The translations under genes and the position numbers were made by a program. A stretch of DNA of 64,000 nt from Flavobacteriales bacterium (GTDB lineage: Bacteria; Bacteroidota; Bacteroidia; NS11-12g; UBA9320): the NCBI GenBank assembly GCA_020635395.1, contig JACJZV010000004.1:186001-250000 (forward strand), given 5' to 3'. Below the pieces are notes generated by a model. The model did no database searches and was not told where the DNA came from. It worked only from the letters and a program-made list of their open reading frames with translations. Of this stretch, positions 1-9,366 are shown piece after piece (within the stretch, counting starts at the first letter, position 1; every line of letters begins with the position of its first letter).

Positions 1-167
1 TTGACATGGACTTTGAAATTGACCGACTAAAAAAACTCGGATTCCTTTTTATTAATGAAAATGCCAAGGCAGGTGCCGACGGCAAAAAAATTGTTTTTCT
101 TCATCCTAAGTCCACCAATGGTGTGTTGGTAGAACTATGCGAAGACATAAACAACCCAACTGTTTAA
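1..167 (+). CDS. mce: Methylmalonyl-CoA epimerase, C-terminal end (partial)
   Basis: The reading frame is open from base 3 and ends at a TAA at 165-167, giving the last 54 residues of a protein that starts outside the window. The tail contains FLHPKSTNGVLVELCE, the characteristic C-terminal signature of methylmalonyl-CoA epimerase (vicinal oxygen chelate fold), in which the Glu of VELCE is a metal ligand. The family interconverts (S)- and (R)-methylmalonyl-CoA in propionate metabolism. The call rests on this tail only, but the match is strong; a related VOC-fold enzyme is the alternative. Confidence 0.85.
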   Translation, partial: DMDFEIDRLKKLGFLFINENAKAGADGKKIVFLHPKSTNGVLVELCEDINNPTV

Positions 168-170
168 TAC

Positions 171-178
171 TACTTTTG
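171..178 (+). promoter_or_regulatory. Candidate -7 element TACTTTTG for the amidohydrolase operon
   Basis: TACTTTTG matches the Bacteroidota -7 consensus TAnnTTTG and ends only 4 bases before the ATG at 183, so a transcript from it would be leaderless. No TTG is seen at the -33 spacing, so the call is tentative. Confidence 0.35.
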
Positions 179-182
179 CACT

Positions 183-1370
183 ATGCTTGCTCAAACAATA
201 AAACAACTTTGCAACCAACATTTTAGCGAAATTCAAGCGTTTCGACAAGAAATGCATGCCAACCCCGAACTTTCGTTTCAAGAATTTGAAACACAAAAAC
301 GGGTAAAAGCGTACCTCGAAAAAATTGGCATTCAAAACATTCAAACATGTGCTACCACAGGTTTGGTAGCGTTGATTGAGGGGAAAAAACCTACGAAGAA
401 AACCATTGCTCTTCGAGCAGATATTGATGCCTTACCGATTAATGAACTAAACAACTGCTCGTACAAATCTCAAAACGAAGGAGTTATGCACGCCTGTGGA
501 CACGATGTGCATACGGCCAGTCTTTTGGGGGCGGCACAAATTCTCCAACAACTAAAAAATGAATTTGAAGGAACGATAAAACTGGTTTTTCAACCTGGAG
601 AAGAAAAATTGCCCGGCGGTGCCTCTATTATGATACAAGAGGGTGTGCTGCGAAACCCCACCGTTGAAAAAATGGTTGGCCAACATGTGATGCCTCTGAT
701 AGATGCAGGGAAAGTGGGATTTAGAAAAGGTTTATATATGGCCAGTGCCGACGAAATTTACATTACCATTCACGGCAAAGGTGGCCACGCCGCACATCCG
801 CATCAAAACATTGACCCGGTAGCCATTTCTGCACAGGTTATAACGGCCTTGCAGCAAGTGGTTAGCCGACAGGCAAAACCTTCAATACCCAGTGTGCTGA
901 GCATTGGTAAAATTGTTGGCCTGGGAGCCACCAACATCATTCCGGACAAGGTAGAAATGGAAGGCACTTTTCGCACGTTTAATGAGGAGTGGCGGGCAGA
1001 AGCTCACCAAAAAATAGTCAAAATAACCCGCGAAATTACCGAAGCACTTGGTGGCACATGCGATGTGGAAGTAAAAAAAGGGTATCCGTATTTAGAGAAC
1101 AACCCTGAGGTGACAGAGCAGGCAAAAAAATCTGCAATCGAGTATTTGGGAGAAGAAAATGTATTGGATTTGGACATTTGGCCTGCCGGAGAAGATTTTG
1201 CTTTTTACTCGCAGGTTGTGCCAAGCACTTTTTATAGATTGGGAATACGAAACCAACAGAAAGGAATAACCTCAATGCTACATACGCCCACTTTTGATAT
1301 TGACGAAGAGGCACTTCGGGTGGGTGCTGGGTTGATGGCCTATATTGCCCTAAAACAATTAGCCGAATGA
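183..1370 (+). CDS. M20 family amidohydrolase (N-acyl-amino-acid / hippurate hydrolase type)
   Basis: A 395-residue cytoplasmic zinc metallopeptidase-like hydrolase of the M20D type, which removes acyl groups from N-acylated amino acids. Visible family motifs are MHANPELSFQE near residue 24, LRADIDALPI near 78, the metal-binding ACGHDVH (Cys105, His107, His110), QPGEE (Glu140-Glu141, catalytic/metal ligands) and the GKGGHAAHPH segment of the dimerisation lid. Length is normal for the family. No signal peptide is seen. The gene overlaps the following yraN by 4 bases (ATGA), so the two are probably translated together. The exact substrate cannot be read from the sequence. Confidence 0.9.
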   Translation: MLAQTIKQLCNQHFSEIQAFRQEMHANPELSFQEFETQKRVKAYLEKIGIQNIQTCATTGLVALIEGKKPTKKTIALRADIDALPINELNNCSYKSQNEGVMHACGHDVHTASLLGAAQILQQLKNEFEGTIKLVFQPGEEKLPGGASIMIQEGVLRNPTVEKMVGQHVMPLIDAGKVGFRKGLYMASADEIYITIHGKGGHAAHPHQNIDPVAISAQVITALQQVVSRQAKPSIPSVLSIGKIVGLGATNIIPDKVEMEGTFRTFNEEWRAEAHQKIVKITREITEALGGTCDVEVKKGYPYLENNPEVTEQAKKSAIEYLGEENVLDLDIWPAGEDFAFYSQVVPSTFYRLGIRNQQKGITSMLHTPTFDIDEEALRVGAGLMAYIALKQLAE

Positions 1371-1735
1371 CCAAAAACGCCAAAAAAGAATTGGGCGAAA
1401 AAGGAGAAGAACTTGCCGCAAAACACCTGCAATCAAAAGGTTATGAGATAATTCACAAAAACTACCGAAGCGGTCGAGCCGAAATAGACATTATTGCTCA
1501 AATAGGCAACGACACTGTTTTTGTAGAGGTTAAAACCAGAAACACACACTATTTCGGTAATCCTGAAGAATTTGTCTCGACCAACAAAGAACAGCTATAT
1601 TTTGCGGCAGCCGATGAATACTGCTCAAAAAATGAAATTGAACATGGTATTCGCTTCGATATAATCTCCGTAGTTATAGAAAAAAACAACACCGAAATAA
1701 CGCACTTTGAAGATGCGTTCTGGCCCATGGCGTAA
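1367..1735 (+). CDS. yraN: YraN/UPF0102 family endonuclease-like protein
   Basis: A 122-residue protein of the YraN (UPF0102) family, which has a Holliday-junction-resolvase-like restriction endonuclease fold. The core is visible: GEKGEELAAKHLQSKGY near residues 9-25, then SGRAEIDIIA and VFVEVKTR, giving the D...ExK nuclease triad. Length is typical. The start overlaps the stop of the amidohydrolase gene (ATGA), indicating translational coupling. The cellular role of the family is not firmly known; a DNA-processing role is inferred from the fold. Confidence 0.9.
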   Translation: MTKNAKKELGEKGEELAAKHLQSKGYEIIHKNYRSGRAEIDIIAQIGNDTVFVEVKTRNTHYFGNPEEFVSTNKEQLYFAAADEYCSKNEIEHGIRFDIISVVIEKNNTEITHFEDAFWPMA

Positions 1736-2311
1736 CTGTACCATTTTGGGTTGTGCATAAAGCCTATTGAGAATTCCTCATTTCTGCAATGTGAGACCTC
1801 TTCCCGAAGCCCACAAACAACCGACTGATTATAAAAGGTTTATCAAAATCGCACATCTTTATTATAGTTGACAATTTACGGCAATAGGTTAGAAAAGGTG
1901 CTATTATACCCAATGTACCAATTAAGTTTCAATCTATTTTCCTATGCACATATTCTAATCAAATAGAAAATACTGGGCGTTATTCTTTCGTAAAAATCTG
2001 ATTTAATTTGGGGTATAACTGTGTATTCAAACTTATTTGTAACATAAGAATAGTTCGATTGTACTAAATTTAGAACACATCTCAATTTTCCTTTTTTCTT
2101 AAATATAATGCATTAATAATCAAATAATTAACATCAATTATCCACCTTTCATTTTTACTTAAGAGTTTCTCATATCCCAAGTCTATTTCCAAAATTGAGA
2201 GATATAAACAACCTCTCGATTTGTTCGATATTTCAGATACATCTTGGTTTGCAAAAGTGATAATGGCTCATAATGCCATTAATTAAGTTGTTATTCAAAA
2301 AAAATAGAAAT
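1736..2311. other. AT-rich intergenic region with a small dyad before the T9SS cargo gene
   Basis: About 575 bases with no convincing gene on either strand. The only structure seen is a 7-bp inverted repeat at 2261-2281 (TAATGGC / GCCATTA, 7-nt loop) about 30 bases before the chosen start of the next gene, which may shape its leader. A weak TTGACA-like sequence lies near 1869, but no TAnnTTTG partner at the right distance was found. Confidence 0.5.
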
Positions 2312-5300
2312 ATGCAAAAATTATCTTTTACCCGCTTAAAGGTAGTTCTGTTGGCTGTTGTGGGAGTTATTTTGTTCAGCTCAAACAAAGTTCTTTCACA
2401 GCCCTGTTACTCAGGTTATCAGTACAGAGTACCAATTATTATAGACAACAGTAAAAATTCATCCCTCTCCGATTTTCAATTAATGATAACCATCAACAGT
2501 TATTCATTAATTACAAATGGTAAGATGCAAAGTTTAGGTCAGGATTTAAGATTCTTGAACAGTAAGGGCACGTATTTACCGTTTTGGATTGAAGATAATA
2601 CGATTAATACCTCCACAACCAATGTTTGGATAAGGGTAGATACATTGCATAATTACACCAACGATACAATTTATATGTATTATGGTAATTCGACTGCATC
2701 CGCAGCGAGCAATTCACAAACCACTTTTCAGTTGATGGATGATTTTAATGGCTCCTCTCTTTCTGGTTCGTGGTCGAGCTGCGGAAGTGGAAGTGCCTCT
2801 GTAACCGGAGGAAAATTAAACCTATCTTCAACTGGCGGGAGTATTGCCATAAAATCTTCAACAGGTTTTACCGGCTCTCTTTTGGTGGAATTGTTGGGCG
2901 TAAACTATGCCTCCGGAAATTTAATTGCGGGCCAAATAAACACCTCAGATTATGGCTACGGGATTTTGCACAACGGTAGTACAGTGCAGATGAACACTCT
3001 TGCACCCAATTCGGGTTGTTATGCATGGTCAGGTTTTGGCTCTACAAACTCCACAAGTATTGGTTCAAAACTGAGCTTTGTTTGGAGCGGAAGCACTCAA
3101 ATTGCAAATTGGAGTACTTCAGGAATGACAACTACAAATTCAACCAACAGCAGTACAACATACCAACGCGGTTTTGTTAGTCTAAGCGGCTCTGCGGGTT
3201 CTGTGCAAATTGATCAAATTAGGATTAGGAAATATGCAGTGAACACACCAAGCTATTCCATTAGCAATGAGCAAAACATGAACTACACCATTAGTGCTAC
3301 CTATTCTACACCTCTTTGCGAGGGAGGGAACTTGTTTCTTCAAGTAAACAGCATTACCGGTGCAAAATATAGTTGGACGGGGCCTAATGGATTTACGTCC
3401 AAACTACAAAACCCACAAATTACAGGTGTAAAACAAACCGATGGCGGGCGATATGATTTAACCGTTGAAATACCGAATGGGTGTGCCAGCAAATCATCAT
3501 CAGTTAACGTAAACGTATCCGCTAAAGCAGTGGGTGGAACGATAAGCGGAACACAAACGGTATGCCCCAATTCAAATGCAGGACAGCTTTCATTAAGCGG
3601 TCATACGGGTAACGTGCAGCGTTGGGATTCGGCTCATTCATCTACCGGCCCATGGTATCCTATAAAGAATACAGGATTAAACCAAGCATACCTTAATTTA
3701 AGTGCAACGACCTATTATAGAGCCATAGTTGCCAACGGAAATTGTTCTGTGGATAGTTCGTCTATTGCCACCATTACCGTGACACCTCCTTCTGATGGCG
3801 GTTATATTGATGGAGCCGCAACGGTGTGTGCCTCCGCCAATTCAGGTATTGTTACAGTAAAAAGCTATGTTGGCAATATTTTGAGATGGCAAAGTAGCTT
3901 AAACGGAAATTTGTGGACGGATATAGTTAATAAAGGAGCAAACCATAGCTACAACAACCTTGCACAATCTACCCATTTTAGAGCTGTTGTTCAAAACGGC
4001 AATTGTGATGTGGCCTTTTCTACGCCCGCACTTATTACGGTTGATCAACCTACATTAGGCGGATATGTTGACGGCAGTGCCTCCGTTTGTAGTGGTAGCA
4101 ACAGTGGCTGGTTGGTGCTAAAAAATTATCGAGGTAGTGTACTTTCTTGGGAGTATTCTTTAACCGGTTCTACTATATGGTATGCGGTTTCTAACACAAC
4201 CGACAGCTTAAAATATCAAAACATAACCCTTTCAACTCAATACAGAGCGGTGTTAAAAAACAACACGTGCAACGTAGAAGTTTCTACACCCGCCACATTG
4301 GCTATTGTTGGTCAGTCGGCATCCGGCACCCTAAGTGGTGGAAAAGAAGTGTGTGCATCTGGAAATTCAGGAGTTATGAATTTGGCCAACTACACCGGAA
4401 AAATTGTTAAATGGCAATATAACACGCCCAATGCAACATGGACAGATATTTCGCATACTGCCGATGTGTATTATTTTTCAAGTCTTTCAGACACTACAAA
4501 TTATAGGGTAATTGTAGCCAACGGAAGTTGCCAGGCAGATACCTCAAACGTTCAAACCATTCTTGTAAATCCAGTTTCGAACGGAGGTTACATTGATGGC
4601 GATGATTTGATATGTGTGAGCAGTGGCAAAGCCTCGATTGAACTAAAATCGTGGGTGGGTGATATTGAAGATTGGCAAACATCTACCAGCGGTTATGCAC
4701 CCTGGATTTCAACAAACAAAACTTCTTCTACCATCACCCTTGATACTATTAAAGCCAACTGCTATGTGCGGGCAATAGTGAAAAGCGGGGTTTGCCAGAG
4801 CCAAAATTCAACCATTTACAAAATTACCGTAAGCTCTTTGAGCGATGCAGGAAAAATTTCTAACGATATAAACCTATGTAAAGGCAGCAATTACGGAGTA
4901 ATAAAAATAAGCAACTACAGCGGAGATGTTGTAAAATGGCAAACCAGCACATCTACTACTGGTGGATGGTCGGATGTATTTAGAAATACAGACCGATATG
5001 ATGTGCAGAATATCGACACAAGCGAATATGTGAGAGCCATAGTTCAAAACGGAGTATGTCCATCCGACACAAGTGATGTAGCCGCCATTATTGTTCATGA
5101 ATATAGCGATGGTGGAAATATTTTTGGTGACACCATATTCTGTTCATCCACAAACAATGGAATTGTAACCCTTGCCAACATTACCGGGGTAGTAAACCAT
5201 TGGGAGTATAGCACCAATTTGGGTGGAAAATGGGCTCAAATAAACAGCACATCGGACAGTCTAACATTCAACAACGTTGCGGGTACAACGCAGTATAGAG

Positions 5301-7171
5301 CTGTCATAAAAAATGGTGCCTGCCAATCAGTTTATTCACCCATAGCTACAATAACAATTCAAAGTGCTTCCAATGCCGGTGTGCTTACCGCCGACCAATC
5401 GGAAGTGTGTGAGGGTTCTAACTTTGGAAACATCATTTTGGATAAATATTTGGGTCAAATAAAAGGATGGCAGATTTATAAAACTGGCACAGGATGGATT
5501 GATGATAACTATACTACCGCTCAGAGAAGTTACACTAACTTAAACGAAACAACGCGTTATAGAGTGGTTGTTCAAAACAGCATTTGTGCCGTGGATACTT
5601 CAAACGAAGTGGAAATTAAAGTTTCATTGAACACCTTATCAGGCAAAATATCGGGCGTTGCAGAAGTTTGTAAAGATGGTGGTATAACCACGCTTAAAAT
5701 AAACGGACAAACCGGCCAAGTACTTGATTGGGAAACAACGGAAAATCTATACTACAATTGGACTTCGTTGGGAAGCGATACTTTAAATTTACCTGTTTCA
5801 AACAATGCCACATCTGCCTACTACCGAGCAATAATTAAAAGCGGCGTTTGCAACCTTGTACATACCGAACCATTTCAGGTTACCTCATTCGAAAAGTCGG
5901 ATGCCGGAACATTAATGGGAGGCCGAGAGCTGTGCAATGGGCAAAATGAGGGCTACTTGGAACTTACCAATTATACCGGAAAAATTGTTGATTGGCAAAT
6001 CGATACTTCGTCAACTTGGAAGCCACTCGGATTTACTGGAGAATTGTATTGGTACGAAAACTTGGGCAAAAACACACACTATAGAGCCATTGTAAAAAAT
6101 GGCGTTTGCCCTGCTGATACAGGCAATTTGGTTCAAATGACTATTAACCCATTGCCAAAATTAGATTTTGTTACCAAAAATTTGTGCCACAATCAAGTCG
6201 CTTCCTTTGTGGATATGAGCACTATTTCGAGTGGCAAAATAGCAAAAAGAAATTGGCAGGTTTCGGATGGTTTTATCGGTAGAGATTCAGCTTTCAGCAA
6301 ACTGTTTACCACACCCGGAATTTACACTGTTTTCTTAACTGCCACCACCGACAAGGGTTGTGTGGAAACGCTTGAAAAAAGCATTGTAGTGGGCGAAACT
6401 CCAGTAGCGTTCTTCTCATTAGAAAACGGGGTAAGCCTAAATGCTGCATGTTTAGGAGTAAGCACCAAATTTGTTGACAATACAAATTATTCTTCAAAAT
6501 CAGAATTAGATTATTTCTGGGATTTTGGCAACGGAAAAACCTCAACTGCCCAAACTCCTTCTAATTATTATGACACCGCGGGACACTATCCTGTTACGTT
6601 GATAACTACTACCCGTCAGGGCTGTTCAGACACTTTTACCTATAACTTAGAAATCTTGAAACAAAATCCTCCGCAAGTTAAAAACAGCAGCGTGCAAGCC
6701 AGCGTAGGTGTAGGTATGCAGCTACAAGCCAGCGGAAGCGAAAAATACAAGTGGTATCCAGCCCAATTCTTGGATGACCCCACTAGTGCAAAACCTGTTG
6801 CCACCGTTACCCAAAACACTCTTTTTGTGGTAGAGGGCACTGATTACTATGGTTGTAAAAGTATAGATTCTGTATGGGTATATGTTACTGAAGATTTCTT
6901 GGTTTTCCCAAACAATGTTATTACACCAGATCGCAACAATCAAAACGATTATTGGATTGTAAACAACATTGAAAATTATCCAGAAAACAAGGTATCTGTT
7001 TTTGACAGATGGGGAAGAGAAGTGTTTAGCACAAAACATTATCAAAACGATTGGGACGGCACAAACAAAAAAGGCCAATATTTGATGGATGGAACCTATT
7101 ATTATGTAATAGAATTCGACAATTCAGATAAGGTATATAAAGGAGCGATAACCGTAGTAAATAATCAATAA
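2312..7171 (+). CDS. Giant T9SS-secreted protein: DUF2341, ten Ig-like repeats, PKD, type-B CTD
   Basis: About 1,619 residues. The ATG at 2312 is preferred over the upstream in-frame ATG at 2273 because it gives a compact signal peptide ending near KVLSQ. After this come a DUF2341 domain (YSGYQYRVPIIIDN to IYMYYGN), a lectin-like stretch to about residue 310, one Ig/PKD-like module, ten Ig-like repeats of about 87 residues, two PKD domains (one with WDFGNG), a further Ig module and a C-terminal type-B T9SS sorting domain with FDRWGREVF and DWDG. Such proteins are exported by the type IX system and sit on or leave the cell surface; adhesion is a likely but inferred role. It lies 18 bases before a PorP/SprF gene, the usual partner of type-B cargo. 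Confidence 0.9.
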   Translation: MQKLSFTRLKVVLLAVVGVILFSSNKVLSQPCYSGYQYRVPIIIDNSKNSSLSDFQLMITINSYSLITNGKMQSLGQDLRFLNSKGTYLPFWIEDNTINTSTTNVWIRVDTLHNYTNDTIYMYYGNSTASAASNSQTTFQLMDDFNGSSLSGSWSSCGSGSASVTGGKLNLSSTGGSIAIKSSTGFTGSLLVELLGVNYASGNLIAGQINTSDYGYGILHNGSTVQMNTLAPNSGCYAWSGFGSTNSTSIGSKLSFVWSGSTQIANWSTSGMTTTNSTNSSTTYQRGFVSLSGSAGSVQIDQIRIRKYAVNTPSYSISNEQNMNYTISATYSTPLCEGGNLFLQVNSITGAKYSWTGPNGFTSKLQNPQITGVKQTDGGRYDLTVEIPNGCASKSSSVNVNVSAKAVGGTISGTQTVCPNSNAGQLSLSGHTGNVQRWDSAHSSTGPWYPIKNTGLNQAYLNLSATTYYRAIVANGNCSVDSSSIATITVTPPSDGGYIDGAATVCASANSGIVTVKSYVGNILRWQSSLNGNLWTDIVNKGANHSYNNLAQSTHFRAVVQNGNCDVAFSTPALITVDQPTLGGYVDGSASVCSGSNSGWLVLKNYRGSVLSWEYSLTGSTIWYAVSNTTDSLKYQNITLSTQYRAVLKNNTCNVEVSTPATLAIVGQSASGTLSGGKEVCASGNSGVMNLANYTGKIVKWQYNTPNATWTDISHTADVYYFSSLSDTTNYRVIVANGSCQADTSNVQTILVNPVSNGGYIDGDDLICVSSGKASIELKSWVGDIEDWQTSTSGYAPWISTNKTSSTITLDTIKANCYVRAIVKSGVCQSQNSTIYKITVSSLSDAGKISNDINLCKGSNYGVIKISNYSGDVVKWQTSTSTTGGWSDVFRNTDRYDVQNIDTSEYVRAIVQNGVCPSDTSDVAAIIVHEYSDGGNIFGDTIFCSSTNNGIVTLANITGVVNHWEYSTNLGGKWAQINSTSDSLTFNNVAGTTQYRAVIKNGACQSVYSPIATITIQSASNAGVLTADQSEVCEGSNFGNIILDKYLGQIKGWQIYKTGTGWIDDNYTTAQRSYTNLNETTRYRVVVQNSICAVDTSNEVEIKVSLNTLSGKISGVAEVCKDGGITTLKINGQTGQVLDWETTENLYYNWTSLGSDTLNLPVSNNATSAYYRAIIKSGVCNLVHTEPFQVTSFEKSDAGTLMGGRELCNGQNEGYLELTNYTGKIVDWQIDTSSTWKPLGFTGELYWYENLGKNTHYRAIVKNGVCPADTGNLVQMTINPLPKLDFVTKNLCHNQVASFVDMSTISSGKIAKRNWQVSDGFIGRDSAFSKLFTTPGIYTVFLTATTDKGCVETLEKSIVVGETPVAFFSLENGVSLNAACLGVSTKFVDNTNYSSKSELDYFWDFGNGKTSTAQTPSNYYDTAGHYPVTLITTTRQGCSDTFTYNLEILKQNPPQVKNSSVQASVGVGMQLQASGSEKYKWYPAQFLDDPTSAKPVATVTQNTLFVVEGTDYYGCKSIDSVWVYVTEDFLVFPNNVITPDRNNQNDYWIVNNIENYPENKVSVFDRWGREVFSTKHYQNDWDGTNKKGQYLMDGTYYYVIEFDNSDKVYKGAITVVNNQ
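3534..6156 (+). repeat. Ten tandem Ig-like protein repeats (about 262 bp each)
   Basis: Within the T9SS cargo gene, ten consecutive units follow the pattern GG-I-G-VC-N-G then L-Y-G-I-WQ, ending in TxYRAIVxNGxC. Each is about 87 codons with a conserved Cys pair and Trp. The copies are diverged at DNA level, so this is an old protein-level repeat and not a recent tandem array. Confidence 0.85.
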
Positions 7172-7189
7172 AATATTAAAATTAAGAAA

Positions 7190-9187
7190 ATGAAAACAAG
7201 ACTTATAACACTCATATTTGTTGGTTTATCTACCTTTAGCATAGGTTTAGCCCAACAAACCGCTTTGGTCAATCATTACAACATCAACCGATTTTTGATA
7301 AATCCGGCAAATGCTGGAACCAACGGTAACAGTCTATTTATTTTAAACAGAAATCAGTGGGTGGATGTGGAAGGTGCACCCGAAACTTTTATTGGCACAT
7401 TTGATGGCTCGGTGGGCAGCACCAACATAGCCTACGGTGTAACGGTAATGAACGATATTGTTAACATTGTTGGCAAAACCGGAGTTTTTGGAACATACGC
7501 CTATAAATTGCCAATCAAAGAATCCATGAGTCTTCGATTTGGCTTGTCTGTAGGTTTTGAGCAAAACAAACTGCTATTTGACCGAGTTAATGCACAAAAT
7601 CCATTAGAAGTTACTTTGATAAACAACATTGAGCAGCAATCAAATTTTGATGCAAACAGCGGAATAGCGTTCAATGCAAAAAATCTAAACTTGGGCATTG
7701 CTGCCTATCAATTGTTCGCCAATCAAGATATGTTTTCAGATGAATTGCGACATGCCGATTACAGTTTCAGCTTTGTTAAACACTACACAGGCAGTGCCTC
7801 ATATAAGTTCTTTTTAGAAGAAAACAAGCTTAGCCTCGACCCAACCGTGGTGGTTCGATTTGCAAAACAGGTAAATCCTCAAATGGATTATAATCTGTTG
7901 TTAAATTGGAAAGATATGGCATGGATTGGCGGTGGATACAGAACCGGATATGGTGCCAATTTTATGGCTGGTGGGGTTTTTGGAAGTCGCTTGTTGGGTA
8001 GCTACTCGTATGGACGGTCAATTGGTCCGATACAACGTTTAAGTGTCAATTCACATGAAATTATGTTGGGTTACAAATTTAACGGCATCGTTTCGCGAGA
8101 TGGCGACAAGGACGGAGTAAGCGATGAATTGGATAAAGAACCCAACACTCCTGAAGGCTGCCCTGTGAATATTTATGGTATTGCATTGGATGATGATATT
8201 GACGGTGTGCCTAACTGCAAAGATTTAGAACTCGACACCCGTTTTGGAGCCCCAGTTGACGAAAATGGTATTGCCCTTGACGGAGACAAAGACGGAGTGA
8301 TAGACCTTTTAGACCACGAGTTGAACACACCCGAAGGCTGCCCAGTTGACAAACTTGGGGTATCTACAGATACAGACCATGATGGTGTACCTGATTGCCG
8401 AGACAAACAAATAAACTCACCTTTTGGGGCAAAAGTGGATGCCGATGGTGTGGCCTTAGATAGTGACAATGATGGAGTGTATGACATTTATGATTTAGAA
8501 CCACTTACGCCACATCAAAAACATATAAATTCTGCTGAACCGGTTGATGCCAGTCAATGTATTGTTGATGAACACGGTATTGCCAAAGACACAGACCTTG
8601 ATGGAGTACCAGATTGCATTGATCTTGAAATGAACACTCCAAAAGGTGCAATGGTGGATGCTTATGGCCGTGCACTAGATACTGATGGAGATGGCTATCC
8701 AGATGGAATTGACCACGAGATAAACTCTCCAAAAGGGGCAAAAGTAGATAACTATGGTGTGGCACTTCCCAGTCCAAATATGCTTGATGACGATGGTGAT
8801 GGAATACCTAACGCTATCGACCTTGAGCCAAATACGCCCAAAGGAACACCAGTTGATGACCAAGGCCGAGCACTAATCAATCCTGCAATGGTTAATAGGT
8901 TAGACATAAAAGATATGGATGACAATTCAACCGAATGGGATTATTACATGGTGGTTGGTGTGTTTCAATTTGAAAGCAACTTAAAAGGATACCGTGCCAA
9001 ATTAGAAACAAAATATGGTGTAAAAACACAAGTGCTTCAAACCGAGGCCGGATATTATTATGTATGGACCAAAATTGTTGTTACCAAAGAACAGGCCTAC
9101 GCAGAAAACGACAGGTTGTTGGCCACCAATCTTTCTGAGTATATTGTGGGCAACCCATGGCTTTGGAAAGAGCCAAAAAAGAAATGA
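7190..9187 (+). CDS. PorP/SprF family outer-membrane protein with TSP3 repeats and SPOR-like end
   Basis: 665 residues. A signal peptide (LSTFSIGLAQ) is followed by a PorP/SprF beta-barrel of about 280 residues, starting with ALVNHYNINRFLINPANAG, the family signature. Then comes a stretch rich in calcium-binding thrombospondin type 3 repeats (DGDKDGVSDELD and similar) to about residue 565, and a final 80 residues (YYMVVGVFQFESNLKGYRAK onward) that look like a SPOR domain, a peptidoglycan-binding fold. PorP/SprF proteins anchor or help export T9SS type-B cargo; here the cargo gene is immediately upstream. The TSP3 and SPOR-like tail would let the barrel reach the cell wall (inference). A strong terminator follows. 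Confidence 0.9.
   Translation: MKTRLITLIFVGLSTFSIGLAQQTALVNHYNINRFLINPANAGTNGNSLFILNRNQWVDVEGAPETFIGTFDGSVGSTNIAYGVTVMNDIVNIVGKTGVFGTYAYKLPIKESMSLRFGLSVGFEQNKLLFDRVNAQNPLEVTLINNIEQQSNFDANSGIAFNAKNLNLGIAAYQLFANQDMFSDELRHADYSFSFVKHYTGSASYKFFLEENKLSLDPTVVVRFAKQVNPQMDYNLLLNWKDMAWIGGGYRTGYGANFMAGGVFGSRLLGSYSYGRSIGPIQRLSVNSHEIMLGYKFNGIVSRDGDKDGVSDELDKEPNTPEGCPVNIYGIALDDDIDGVPNCKDLELDTRFGAPVDENGIALDGDKDGVIDLLDHELNTPEGCPVDKLGVSTDTDHDGVPDCRDKQINSPFGAKVDADGVALDSDNDGVYDIYDLEPLTPHQKHINSAEPVDASQCIVDEHGIAKDTDLDGVPDCIDLEMNTPKGAMVDAYGRALDTDGDGYPDGIDHEINSPKGAKVDNYGVALPSPNMLDDDGDGIPNAIDLEPNTPKGTPVDDQGRALINPAMVNRLDIKDMDDNSTEWDYYMVVGVFQFESNLKGYRAKLETKYGVKTQVLQTEAGYYYVWTKIVVTKEQAYAENDRLLATNLSEYIVGNPWLWKEPKKK
8099..8877 (+). 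repeat. Thrombospondin type 3 (calcium-binding) repeat region
   Basis: Repeated DxDxDGVxD-type acidic motifs alternate with N(T/S)P(E/K)G and V-D-x-x-G(I/V)AL spacers, about nine units, inside the PorP/SprF-like gene. The pattern is that of TSP3 repeats linking barrels to cell-wall-binding domains in OmpA-like proteins. Confidence 0.85.
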
Positions 9188-9220
9188 TGAAACAATACAA
9201 AACACTACAAAATTGATGCA

Positions 9221-9250
9221 AAGGCGAGGTTAATAACCTCGCCTTTTTTT
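9221..9250 (+). terminator. Intrinsic terminator after the T9SS cargo/PorP operon
   Basis: An 11-bp perfect stem (9221-9231 with 9235-9245, AAGGCGAGGTT / AACCTCGCCTT) with a 3-nt loop, followed by a T run. Confidence 0.95.
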
Positions 9251-9339
9251 TGCAACCTTGCGTAAGGTATATCGCATGGGTTAATTGATTTAAAGCTAAA
9301 AACCTATCTATAAAATTAATAAACTAAAAACCAAATTAT

Positions 9340-9347
9340 TAACTTTG
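9340..9347 (+). promoter_or_regulatory. Candidate -7 element TAACTTTG for aconitase
   Basis: TAACTTTG fits the Bacteroidota TAnnTTTG consensus, 19 bases before the aconitase ATG and after a strong terminator, where a promoter is needed. No clear -33 TTG was found. Confidence 0.5.
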
Positions 9348-9366
9348 CCACCCTAATAAAAAAGAC

